Source: Oscillospiraceae bacterium
GTDB lineage: Bacteria; Bacillota; Clostridia; Oscillospirales; Oscillospiraceae
Direction of reading: 5' to 3'
Assembly: GCA_020025395.1 (NCBI GenBank)
Contig: JAHHSE010000108.1
Span: 1 to 5,264, forward strand
Length of the DNA stretch: 5,264 nucleotides
The notes beneath the pieces are model-generated. The model was not told the DNA's origin. It saw nothing but the letters and a program-made list of their open reading frames with translations, and made no database searches. Shown here piece after piece: positions 1 to 5,264 of the stretch; the first letter of the stretch is position 1, and each line of letters begins with the position of its first letter. The position numbers and the translations under genes are program-made.

Positions 1-2556
1 GGGCAGAGGTGTGCTGGGGGCGGGTGTACTCTCCCAAGGCCACTCCCAGTCCTCCCCCCCGGGTTCCTGCGTGGCGCCGGAGCTGGGTGGATTTTCCGTT
101 TCCGCGCCGCCCCAAGGCCAGGTGGATGGGTCCGAAGGATCGATCACCGGAGGCTCCGGCTCCGGTGCCGTGGTGTGGACCGAGCAGGTACCCATAGCCT
201 CCAGGGTACTCTTGAGCACATGGCTGTCTCCGATGGAAACAGAAAGCCCCTCCATATCTCTGGTATAATCCAGCACAGCCACAGAGATCTTGCTCTCCGC
301 CGGACAGAACTCCCCGGCCAGGTGATACATCCCTGTAGGCTGACCGCTCCCATCCAAAACGGGATCATCCTTGCACAGATAAACCGGCACATGGAGATGA
401 CAGGTTTCGGTCGGCGCATCCCCGCTGACAAACCGTCCGGAGACCACACGGCTTCCTCTGGCGTCATTGGCGCAGAACTCCCCGGCCAGAAGGCCGCTGT
501 CCCGGCAGTACTGGACGCTGGTGACTCCCTCGCCGGGCTTGGGGAAATCCTTGTTCTCCAGATCCTTATGGACCTGGGTCATCACCTTTTTCCAGAGCTG
601 GGCGGCGGGGTTGCCGCTCACCTTCAAACGCTCATTCTGATCGTACCCGGTCCAGACCGCCGCGGTATAGTAGGGGGTGTATCCCACAAACCAGCGGTCA
701 TAGTTGTTGGTGGTGGTACCGGTTTTTCCCGCCGTGGTCATCCCGGAGAGCCGGGCAGAGGTGCCGGTGCCGGCAGCCACGACATTCTTGAGCAGATCAT
801 TCATATAGAAGGCCGTGGATTCCTTCATCGCCACCTGGCTGGAACTCTCATTATCCAGAATGATATTGCCGGAGGAATCATAGACCCTCGTATAAGTCCG
901 AGGCGTGGTATAGACACCCATACGGGGGAACGCAGAAAAGGCCGCTGCCATTTCCTGTGTGGTCACGCCGTCGGTCAAGCCTCCCAAGGACAGGGGAGCA
1001 ATGTCGATATCAGAATACATTTTTCCGTCGGAACCCTGCCGAGCGGCCACCAGAGTGGTGAAACCCAGCTTCCCTGTCAGAAAGTCATAGGAGACCTGCG
1101 GGGTGATATAATCCCGCAGGATCCGAACAGGCACCGTATTGGCAGAGTCCTCTACCGCCTCAAAAACGGTCATACGGCCCCGGTAATTCCCATAGGAATT
1201 CTTGGGCCAGACCCGTCCATTGAGATTAATGGGGGCATCGTCCACCACCGTGGCCGAATGGATAACGCCCAGCTCAATGGCCGGAGCATAGACGGCAATG
1301 GGCTTGATGGAGGAGCCGGGCTGCCGGACCGCAGAGGTGGCCCGATTGTTGAGACGGCTGGCCTTCTTTTCTCCCATGCCTCCCGCCATCGCAACCACAT
1401 TGCCCGTCTTATTGTCGATGATGGTCATGGCGGACTGAAGCTGCTGCCCTGTGGCTGAGGTATAGGGAAGATTTTCCCGGTTCTCATAGACCGAATCTAC
1501 CATCTCCTGAATCCGCGGATTGAAGCAGGTCTCGATCTCCAAACCACCGTTGTAGCCGGTCTGGGTGGCGGCCTCTTTGGACATATCGTACCTGCCCATC
1601 AGATCGGCCACCACATCGTTTATGACCGCATCCTCATACCAGGTATAGGGATCCATGGGCCGCTTCTCATCCACGCCCCGGACAAAATGAAGCTCCTCCG
1701 CAACGGCGGAACGGTACTCCTCCTCTGTGATAAGCCCCTGCGACTTCATCTCGTGAAGCACAGTCTCCTGCCGCTGCTTGTTCCGCTCCAGATTGGTGAC
1801 CTCCTTCCCGGTCTCCGGGTCGGTGATGGTCAGGCTCAGGTAGGGATCGTAGCGGGAGGGGTTGTTGGTGATGCCGATCAGGCTGGCGCACTCCGCCAGA
1901 GAAAGCTCTGAGACATGCTTGCCAAAGTAGGCGTAGGAGGCGGTGTACACCCCACGGCAGCCCTCTCCCAAGTAGATATAATTGAGATACCATTCCATGG
2001 TGGTGTCCTTGGAGTAGTTTTTGTCAAACTCCAGGGCGCGGAAAATCTCCAGAATTTTCCGCTTTACCGTTACCTCGTCATCTCCGGTCACATTTTTAAT
2101 GAGCTGCTGGGTAATGGTGGATCCGCCAAAGGTATCCTTCATCTGGATGAACATATTGCTCACCGCGCCCAAGGTCCTCTTCCAGTTCACCCCATGATGG
2201 GTGCGGAAGGTCCGGTCCTCAATGGCGATGGCGGCATTCACCAGATCCTTCGGAATCTCGCTGAAGGGGACCCAGACCCGGTTTTCATCCCCGTGCAGGG
2301 TCTGAAGCTCCTTTCGCTCTCCGCTGCCGGGGTCGAAGTAATACATATGGCTGGAAAGGTTCATGGGAAACTCTGTAAGCTTCAGTCCCGCCTGCGGCAT
2401 AATGACATTGCGAATGTAGACCGCGGCATAGCAGGCCAAAATGGCACCGGTGACCACACCGATCAACAACAGGGTCCCAAACACCTTTCCAATGGCAGCC
2501 AGCACCCCGCCCCCCTTGGGCCGGCGAGCCGGCCTCTGCTGATTGGTTTCTTTCAA
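1..2556 (-). CDS. ponA: Class A penicillin-binding protein (PBP1A family), C-terminus cut by window edge
   Basis: Bifunctional peptidoglycan synthase: a glycosyltransferase polymerises lipid II into glycan strands and a transpeptidase cross-links the stem peptides, both outside the membrane. The frame is open for 852 codons with no stop. Seen in order: a basic cytoplasmic tail (1-16); one membrane segment (about 18-48); a GT51 domain with EDRTF at 113-117 (catalytic Glu113), GGSTITQQ at 144-151, RKILE at 166-170 and WYLNYIYLG at 189-197; and a transpeptidase domain with SSIK at 415-418 (Ser415 nucleophile), SAN at 471-473 and KTG at 611-613. All catalytic motifs are intact. After residue 680 comes a Cys-containing region, then a Pro/Glu/Trp-rich, probably disordered tail (about 796-852). 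The start is TTG: it lies 9 nt after AGGAGGT, no in-frame ATG or GTG is nearby, and it keeps the whole N-terminal anchor. The gene is divergent from the DUF1292 gene with its own promoter. The symbol is by family analogy (ponA/mrcA); paralogues are common. Confidence 0.95.
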   Translation of the reverse strand, partial: MKETNQQRPARRPKGGGVLAAIGKVFGTLLLIGVVTGAILACYAAVYIRNVIMPQAGLKLTEFPMNLSSHMYYFDPGSGERKELQTLHGDENRVWVPFSEIPKDLVNAAIAIEDRTFRTHHGVNWKRTLGAVSNMFIQMKDTFGGSTITQQLIKNVTGDDEVTVKRKILEIFRALEFDKNYSKDTTMEWYLNYIYLGEGCRGVYTASYAYFGKHVSELSLAECASLIGITNNPSRYDPYLSLTITDPETGKEVTNLERNKQRQETVLHEMKSQGLITEEEYRSAVAEELHFVRGVDEKRPMDPYTWYEDAVINDVVADLMGRYDMSKEAATQTGYNGGLEIETCFNPRIQEMVDSVYENRENLPYTSATGQQLQSAMTIIDNKTGNVVAMAGGMGEKKASRLNNRATSAVRQPGSSIKPIAVYAPAIELGVIHSATVVDDAPINLNGRVWPKNSYGNYRGRMTVFEAVEDSANTVPVRILRDYITPQVSYDFLTGKLGFTTLVAARQGSDGKMYSDIDIAPLSLGGLTDGVTTQEMAAAFSAFPRMGVYTTPRTYTRVYDSSGNIILDNESSSQVAMKESTAFYMNDLLKNVVAAGTGTSARLSGMTTAGKTGTTTNNYDRWFVGYTPYYTAAVWTGYDQNERLKVSGNPAAQLWKKVMTQVHKDLENKDFPKPGEGVTSVQYCRDSGLLAGEFCANDARGSRVVSGRFVSGDAPTETCHLHVPVYLCKDDPVLDGSGQPTGMYHLAGEFCPAESKISVAVLDYTRDMEGLSVSIGDSHVLKSTLEAMGTCSVHTTAPEPEPPVIDPSDPSTWPWGGAETENPPSSGATQEPGGEDWEWPWESTPAPSTPLP

Positions 2557-2565
2557 AAAGAAAAC

Positions 2566-2572
2566 ACCTCCT
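2566..2572 (-). promoter_or_regulatory. Ribosome binding site for the PBP gene (selects the TTG start)
   Basis: Read on the minus strand, AGGAGGT lies 9 nt before TTG at 2556-2554. This is a near-perfect anti-Shine-Dalgarno match at normal spacing. It supports the TTG start, since the next in-frame Met codon is about 53 codons in, beyond the membrane segment. Confidence 0.85.
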
Positions 2573-2634
2573 GTGTTTCAAAAGCAAGCCGTCTCTTCCG
2601 GGTTTTCCCCTGTCTTAGACCGCCTAATTTTGGT

Positions 2635-2663
2635 ATTATACCATATGTAAGTTCATTTTCCAA
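2635..2663 (-). promoter_or_regulatory. SigA-type promoter for the PBP gene, with extended -10
   Basis: On the minus strand, a -35 box TTGGAA (2663-2658) is separated by exactly 17 nt from a perfect -10 box TATAAT (2640-2635). The -10 is preceded by TGG, giving the TG-n extended -10 motif. The predicted start of transcription is near 2628, leaving a leader of about 70 nt before the TTG codon. The assignment rests on box sequence and spacing only. Confidence 0.82.
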
Positions 2664-2746
2664 GTCGCAAATTCCCTCCCTTCTCTGAATGCTTTGACGA
2701 AAAATGCGGTTTTCAGGTTCCCTGGCTCCTCCTCCGATTTTTTTGC

Positions 2747-2769
2747 CCCGAAAAGCCTTTGTTTTCGGG
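2747..2769. repeat. Short perfect inverted repeat between the divergent promoters
   Basis: CCCGAAAA (2747-2754) and TTTTCGGG (2762-2769) form perfect 8-bp arms around a 7-nt spacer. The T-run lies before the hairpin on the plus strand and there is none after it on either strand, so it does not look like an intrinsic terminator. It lies between the two divergent promoters, about 85 bp from the PBP -35 box and 40 bp from the DUF1292 -35 box. It could be a protein binding site or a chance palindrome. The rest of 2670-2808 shows nothing else I can name. Confidence 0.4.
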
Positions 2770-2808
2770 AGTTACACGCTCTTCCCAAAAATTTGGCATC
2801 CTTCAGCC

Positions 2809-2837
2809 TTGCTTTTTTCCCGCTGACAGGGTACAAT
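2809..2837 (+). promoter_or_regulatory. SigA-type promoter for the DUF1292 gene (and possibly 6S RNA)
   Basis: TTGCTT (2809-2814) is followed after 17 nt by TACAAT (2832-2837), one base from the -10 consensus. The predicted transcription start is near 2844, about 24 nt before the ATG. Because no terminator is visible between the DUF1292 stop and the 6S RNA, this promoter may also feed the RNA gene. Confidence 0.75.
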
Positions 2838-2850
2838 AGGACCAGCGAAG

Positions 2851-2858
2851 AAAGGAGG
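2851..2858 (+). promoter_or_regulatory. Ribosome binding site that fixes the DUF1292 start
   Basis: AAAGGAGG ends 9 nt before ATG at 2868. The reading frame stays open upstream to 2694, but that longer start would lie upstream of the promoter and has no comparable ribosome binding site. The 103-residue form is therefore chosen. Confidence 0.85.
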
Positions 2859-2867
2859 CCGTTTTTT

Positions 2868-3179
2868 ATGAGCGAAGCTTATGGACCTGATTTTATTACC
2901 CTCACCGATGAGGATGGCACGGAATTTGAACTGGAGCATCTGGAAACGCTGGAGCTAAACGGCGAAACTTACATGGCCTTCCTGCCCGCCGAATATGAGG
3001 ATGCCGATCCCTCCCAGGCGCTGGAGGAGGAGGATATGGGCCTTATCATTCTCAAGGTGATTGAGGAAAACGGCGAGGAACAGCTCTCCACCCTGGACAG
3101 CGAGTCTGAGCTGGAGGCTGTCTATGAACGCTTTATGGAACTGCTCTTCGCCGATGAAGAGGAAGAAGCAGACGACTGA
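2868..3179 (+). CDS. DUF1292 domain protein, small and very acidic (YrzB-like)
   Basis: Encodes 103 residues and appears complete. The pattern is typical of DUF1292: an opening TLTDEDGTEFELE block, a middle NGETYMAFLP strand, a hydrophobic GLIILKVIEENGEE segment, and a closing helix ELEAVYERFMELLF with an acidic tail. By my count 36 residues are Asp or Glu and only 2 are Lys or Arg, so the protein is strongly negative. No signal peptide, membrane segment or catalytic motif is seen, so it should be cytoplasmic. The family is widespread in Firmicutes and its biochemical role is not established; I do not assign one. In other Firmicutes, homologues often sit near yrzL/yrrK-type genes, which is not the case here. 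The stop lies only 17 nt before the 5' end of the 6S RNA, with no terminator between, so the two may share a transcript. Confidence 0.9.
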   Translation: MSEAYGPDFITLTDEDGTEFELEHLETLELNGETYMAFLPAEYEDADPSQALEEEDMGLIILKVIEENGEEQLSTLDSESELEAVYERFMELLFADEEEEADD

Positions 3180-3196
3180 TTCCGAACCCCCTTACA

Positions 3197-3391
3197 TCCC
3201 TGCTCGGTTTGTGATGTTGCCCTTTTAAACCCACATTTCTGAAACGGGACGTCCCCTCATACCGTGGATCGCAGGCCTCCCGCCCGACTTTGATCGGTGT
3301 GGATGTTGGAAGTACTGAAGCGGTATGGAGACGACCCACCTGCCAACTCGTGCAGGTTTTAATCGGGTGCGCACGGCCAGAGCGGGGATTC
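3197..3391 (+). ncRNA. ssrS: 6S RNA (regulator of housekeeping RNA polymerase)
   Basis: 6S RNA mimics an open promoter and binds SigA/sigma-70 holoenzyme, lowering transcription from many promoters in slow growth. Seen here: ACGGGACGTCCCCTC at 3244-3258 resembles the CGGGCCAGUCCCCUGA block of E. coli 6S RNA, and GAGACGACCCACC at 3328-3340 resembles its GCGACGACACAUUCACC block. As in E. coli, the second block leads into a small hairpin (ACCTGC 3338-3343 with GCAGGT 3352-3357). The ends pair as a closing stem: 3197-3213 with 3372-3388, about 16 pairs including GU, with two single-base bulges. Inner pairing joins CTCATACCG (3256-3264) to CGGTATGGAG (3321-3330) and GGGACGT (3246-3252) to ACGACCC (3331-3337) with one mismatch. 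The length of about 195 nt fits the family. A T-rich run follows the closing stem. No clear promoter directly upstream was found, so processing from the DUF1292 transcript is possible. Exact ends are inferred. Confidence 0.86.
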
Positions 3392-3414
3392 TTTTTTTCT
3401 GAGAAAGACTCCCC
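3384..3414 (+). repeat. Alternative hairpin overlapping the 3' end of 6S RNA
   Basis: GGGGATTCTTT (3384-3394) and AAAGACTCCCC (3404-3414) pair at 10 of 11 positions around a 9-nt loop. The GGGGA at the left arm is also the last part of the 6S closing stem, so the two pairings exclude each other. A T7 run follows at 3425-3431, about 10 nt beyond the hairpin, which is far for a classical terminator. It may be a weak terminator, a processing signal or a precursor structure. Confidence 0.55.
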
Positions 3415-3432
3415 TGTCTGCCTGTTTTTTTG

Positions 3433-3460
3433 CCGACGACCTTAGGGCCGTCGGTTTTAT
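3433..3460 (+). terminator. Probable intrinsic terminator after 6S RNA
   Basis: CCGACGACC (3433-3441) and GGCCGTCGG (3446-3454) pair at 8 of 9 positions around a TTAG loop, followed by TTTTAT and further T-rich sequence. It lies downstream of the 6S RNA and upstream of the foldase promoter, so it would end the DUF1292/6S transcript. The T-run directly before the hairpin gives A residues on the other strand, so it is not a good bidirectional terminator. Confidence 0.75.
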
Positions 3461-3518
3461 CCGTTTTGTCTCTCTTCGTGAATAAAATGTAAATGTTCAC
3501 CCAATCTCCTTTTTTCAC

Positions 3519-3547
3519 TTGCATTACAAACCCCTTTCCCGTATAAT
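3519..3547 (+). promoter_or_regulatory. SigA-type promoter for the foldase gene
   Basis: TTGCAT (3519-3524) and a perfect TATAAT (3542-3547) are separated by exactly 17 nt. Transcription should start near 3554, leaving a leader of about 33 nt before the preferred ATG at 3587. This placement argues that the gene is transcribed on its own rather than from the upstream genes. Confidence 0.83.
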
Positions 3548-3586
3548 ATCCCGGTAACGCAACCAATGAGAGGAATGAATGAAACC

Positions 3587-5080
3587 ATGAGCGCTTCCAG
3601 AGAAAAGAAAAACCGTCAGATCGATCATCCTATGACCGAGCGGCAGCGCCAAATCGAAGCCAAGCTGGCCTCCGACAAGCGCAAGCGTACCGCTTACACC
3701 GTTCTTGGAGTCGCCGCAGCCGTCGGAGTCGCCGCGCTTCTGATTTGGGATTCCGGTATCTTTCAGCGCAATGCCACGGCACTCACCGTGGGGGATGTGA
3801 ACTATACCGTCACCGATGTGGACTATTACTACTACCCCTCCCTCCGCACCTATCAGCAGATGGGACTGCCCATTGATGACGAAACCAAAGCCATTCTGAA
3901 AGAGCAGGCCGTTACCAATATGCATCAGCAGGCCGCCCTCTACGCCCAGGCCCAGAAGGACGGCTTTACCCTTTCCCAGGAGGACCGGGACGGCATCGCC
4001 CAGGCCCTGGCCCAGATGGATGCCCAGGCCGCCAACAGCAATCTTCCCACCAAATCCTACATTCGCACCATCTACGGTCCCTATATGAACATGGAAAAGC
4101 TGGAGGAGTGCCTGACCAGACAGCAGACCGCCTCCTCCTATTATGCCGCCCACAGCGACAGCCTCACCTATGGGGACGACCAGATCCAGACCTACTACGA
4201 GGAGAATCCCGTTGAGCTGGATACTTTCGTCTATTCCGCCGCCTTCATCAGCGGCAGCCCCGCAGTCACCGATGCCCAGGGCAATCCTGTGGAGCCCTCT
4301 GACGCCGAGAAGTCCTCCGCCATGTCCCAGGCCAAGGCCGTTGCGGACAAGCTGGCCGCGGATGCCATGACCGGTGACTTTCATGCCCTCGCCACTGCCG
4401 CCACCGAGCAGGACTCCAGCTCCAGAGTGATCTCCGATGCCTCCGCCGTAGGTTCCGCCCTGGCCGGCTCCCTCTCCGAGGAGTGTAAGACCTGGCTCGC
4501 CGACAGCACCCGAACCGCCGGGGAGATCACCGTGGTGGAAAGCCCGGACAGAGGGTATTGGGTTCTCCGGTTCCAGGACCGCTATCTGGATAAGAACGCT
4601 TACGGCTCTGTGGATGTGCGTCACATTCTGGTAAAGGCTGAGATGGCCGAAGGTGCCGCCGCCCCCACCGAGGAGGCTCTGGCCGCCGCCAAGGCTACCG
4701 CAGAGGACCTCTTCCGGCAATGGGAGTCCGGTGAAAAGACCCCTGAGAGCTTTGGCGCTCTCGCCGCCCAGTTCTCTGAAGACCCCGGCTCCAAGGACAA
4801 TGGGGGGCTCTATACCGCTGTCCCCCGGAACCAGTTCTTCGCCGAATTCAACAACTGGATGTTTGATCCGGCCCGGAAGCCCGGGGACACCACTATTTTG
4901 GAAAATCCCCAGTCGGGTCAGCAGGGCTGGCATGTGATCTATCTGGAAAAGCAGAACGAGCTTCAGTGGCAGCTCTCCGCCCGCACCGCTCTCCACAACG
5001 ATGAGATGAATGCCTGGATGGAAGAACTTACCACCACCTACGCTCTGACAGAGGCCTCCGGCCTGTCCAGCGTGGGCTAA
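3587..5080 (+). CDS. Membrane-anchored parvulin-type peptidyl-prolyl isomerase (PrsA/SurA-like foldase)
   Basis: Encodes 497 residues that probably help exported proteins fold outside the membrane by cis-trans isomerisation at proline. Seen in order: a charged cytoplasmic tail (1-35, rich in Lys, Arg and Gln); one membrane segment (about 36-54); a SurA_N-like chaperone region (about 65-210, mostly helical, with DYYYYP at 79-84); a linker and second helical region (about 211-335); and a parvulin/rotamase domain (about 340-455) with VRHILVK at 344-350, FGALAAQFSEDPGSKDNGG at 389-407 and GWHVIYLEK at 447-455. The paired histidines of parvulins are present (346 and 449). There is no lipobox Cys, so unlike B. 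subtilis PrsA it appears to be a transmembrane rather than lipid anchor. The start is uncertain: ATG 3587 has GAGAGGA 12 nt upstream, whereas ATG 3566 lies only about 12 nt from the predicted transcript start and has no ribosome site. The gene has its own promoter and a strong terminator. Confidence 0.9.
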   Translation: MSASREKKNRQIDHPMTERQRQIEAKLASDKRKRTAYTVLGVAAAVGVAALLIWDSGIFQRNATALTVGDVNYTVTDVDYYYYPSLRTYQQMGLPIDDETKAILKEQAVTNMHQQAALYAQAQKDGFTLSQEDRDGIAQALAQMDAQAANSNLPTKSYIRTIYGPYMNMEKLEECLTRQQTASSYYAAHSDSLTYGDDQIQTYYEENPVELDTFVYSAAFISGSPAVTDAQGNPVEPSDAEKSSAMSQAKAVADKLAADAMTGDFHALATAATEQDSSSRVISDASAVGSALAGSLSEECKTWLADSTRTAGEITVVESPDRGYWVLRFQDRYLDKNAYGSVDVRHILVKAEMAEGAAAPTEEALAAAKATAEDLFRQWESGEKTPESFGALAAQFSEDPGSKDNGGLYTAVPRNQFFAEFNNWMFDPARKPGDTTILENPQSGQQGWHVIYLEKQNELQWQLSARTALHNDEMNAWMEELTTTYALTEASGLSSVG

Positions 5081-5093
5081 AAAGAAACAACCC

Positions 5094-5121
5094 GGGCGGC
5101 GGAGGCATCCGCCGCCCTTTT
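5094..5121 (+). terminator. Intrinsic terminator after the foldase gene
   Basis: GGGCGGCGGA (5094-5103) and TCCGCCGCCC (5108-5117) form a perfect 10-bp GC-rich stem with a GGCA loop, followed by TTTT. It begins 14 nt after the foldase stop codon. The T-run is short, so some read-through into the next gene, 15 nt further on, is possible. Confidence 0.85.
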
Positions 5122-5124
5122 CAT

Positions 5125-5130
5125 GAGGTG
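5125..5130 (+). promoter_or_regulatory. Ribosome binding site for the tcdA-like gene
   Basis: GAGGTG lies 5 nt before ATG at 5136. No promoter is visible between the terminator hairpin and this site, so the gene is either reached by read-through or transcribed from a promoter inside the foldase gene. Confidence 0.65.
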
Positions 5131-5135
5131 CCGCA

Positions 5136-5264
5136 ATGGAAGAACAATTTATCCGCGCTGAAATGATCCTGGGTTCCACTGCCATGGAGACCCTCTCCCG
5201 CAGCCATGTGGCTGTTTTCGGCCTGGGCGGGGTGGGAAGCTGGGCGGCGGAGGCTTTGGCCCGT
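5136..5264 (+). CDS. tcdA: tRNA threonylcarbamoyladenosine dehydratase, N-terminal 43 codons only
   Basis: TcdA (CsdL/YgdL) is an ATP-dependent ThiF/MoeB/E1-fold enzyme that dehydrates t6A at tRNA position 37 to the cyclic ct6A form. The 43 visible residues carry the family opening: QFIRAEMILGSTAMETLSRS is like the RFxRxExLxGxxxLExL lead-in, followed by the nucleotide-binding Rossmann start VAVFGLGGVGSWAAEALAR with GxGGVGS at about residues 29-35. The right window edge cuts the gene; the full protein is usually about 230-270 residues. Other ThiF/HesA/MoeB proteins share the glycine motif, but the lead-in fits TcdA best. The catalytic parts cannot be checked from this fragment. Confidence 0.88.
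   Translation, partial: MEEQFIRAEMILGSTAMETLSRSHVAVFGLGGVGSWAAEALAR

Noticed and set aside
175..1458. Plus-strand open frame of 427 codons inside the PBP gene
   Set aside because: It is antisense to a PBP with all catalytic motifs intact. Its composition is that expected of the complement of a GC-rich gene, and it shows no recognisable domain.
1915..2688. Plus-strand open frame of 257 codons opposite the 5' half of the PBP gene
   Set aside because: It covers the antisense of the glycosyltransferase domain and runs across the PBP promoter. No domain or good ribosome binding site was seen.
3246..3255. Perfect palindrome GGGACGTCCC considered as an operator
   Set aside because: It is part of the conserved 5' block of the 6S RNA, which explains it better than a protein binding site does.
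3181..3400. Other structured RNAs considered for the gap: SRP RNA, tmRNA, RNase P RNA, riboswitch
   Set aside because: None of their sequence hallmarks as I know them was seen, while both 6S blocks and the end-to-end closing stem were. The RNA is also followed by its own terminator and a separate promoter, unlike a riboswitch leader.
3133..3566. Small minus-strand open frames in the gap between the DUF1292 and foldase genes
   Set aside because: They cross the 6S RNA, the terminator and the foldase promoter, resemble no known protein, and are better explained by the RNA gene on the plus strand.
3524..5185. Minus-strand open frame of 553 codons opposite the foldase gene
   Set aside because: Its translation is a glycine/leucine/isoleucine/valine-rich low-complexity product typical of an antisense shadow. 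The plus-strand foldase has clear domains, a promoter and a terminator.
1..5264. Search for a new defence, mobile or CRISPR-like system
   Set aside because: No regular spaced repeats, transposase, integrase, toxin-antitoxin pair or terminal inverted repeats were seen. The genes are core cell wall, folding, transcription and tRNA modification functions.

Overview
The window looks like chromosomal DNA from a GC-rich Clostridia-type Firmicute, most like the Oscillospiraceae (Flavonifractor/Oscillibacter-like gut anaerobes). This assignment is an inference. It rests on strong AGGAGG-type ribosome binding sites, SigA-type promoters with 17-nt spacers, a class A PBP with a TTG start, a DUF1292 protein, a parvulin-type foldase and a TcdA-like gene. 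No mobile element, CRISPR array or tRNA was seen.

Layout. Positions 1-2556 (minus strand) hold a class A penicillin-binding protein (PBP1A family). It is open in one frame for 852 codons and runs off the left edge without a stop. Positions 2557-2867 form a divergent intergenic region. It holds the PBP promoter and RBS (minus), a short perfect inverted repeat, and the promoter and RBS of the next gene (plus). Positions 2868-3179 encode a very acidic 103-residue DUF1292 protein. Positions 3197 to about 3391 hold a gene not found by ORF calling: a 6S RNA (ssrS), recognised from its conserved central sequence blocks and a long pairing of its two ends. It is followed by an alternative hairpin, a probable terminator and a near-consensus promoter. 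Positions 3587-5080 encode a membrane-anchored parvulin-type peptidyl-prolyl isomerase (PrsA/SurA-like foldase), closed by a strong GC hairpin. Positions 5136-5264 are the first 43 codons of a TcdA-like ThiF/E1-fold enzyme, cut by the right edge.

How the genes fit together. The PBP builds peptidoglycan outside the membrane. The foldase probably helps exported proteins fold in the same compartment; PrsA is known to support PBP folding in other Firmicutes. The 6S RNA binds housekeeping RNA polymerase and adjusts transcription globally in slow growth. TcdA acts on the t6A37 modification of tRNA. These are core functions, so the region is best read as housekeeping. The least ordinary parts are the 6S RNA locus, its 17-nt spacing from the DUF1292 stop, and the competing hairpin at its 3' end. 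I found no convincing evidence of a new defence or mobile system.
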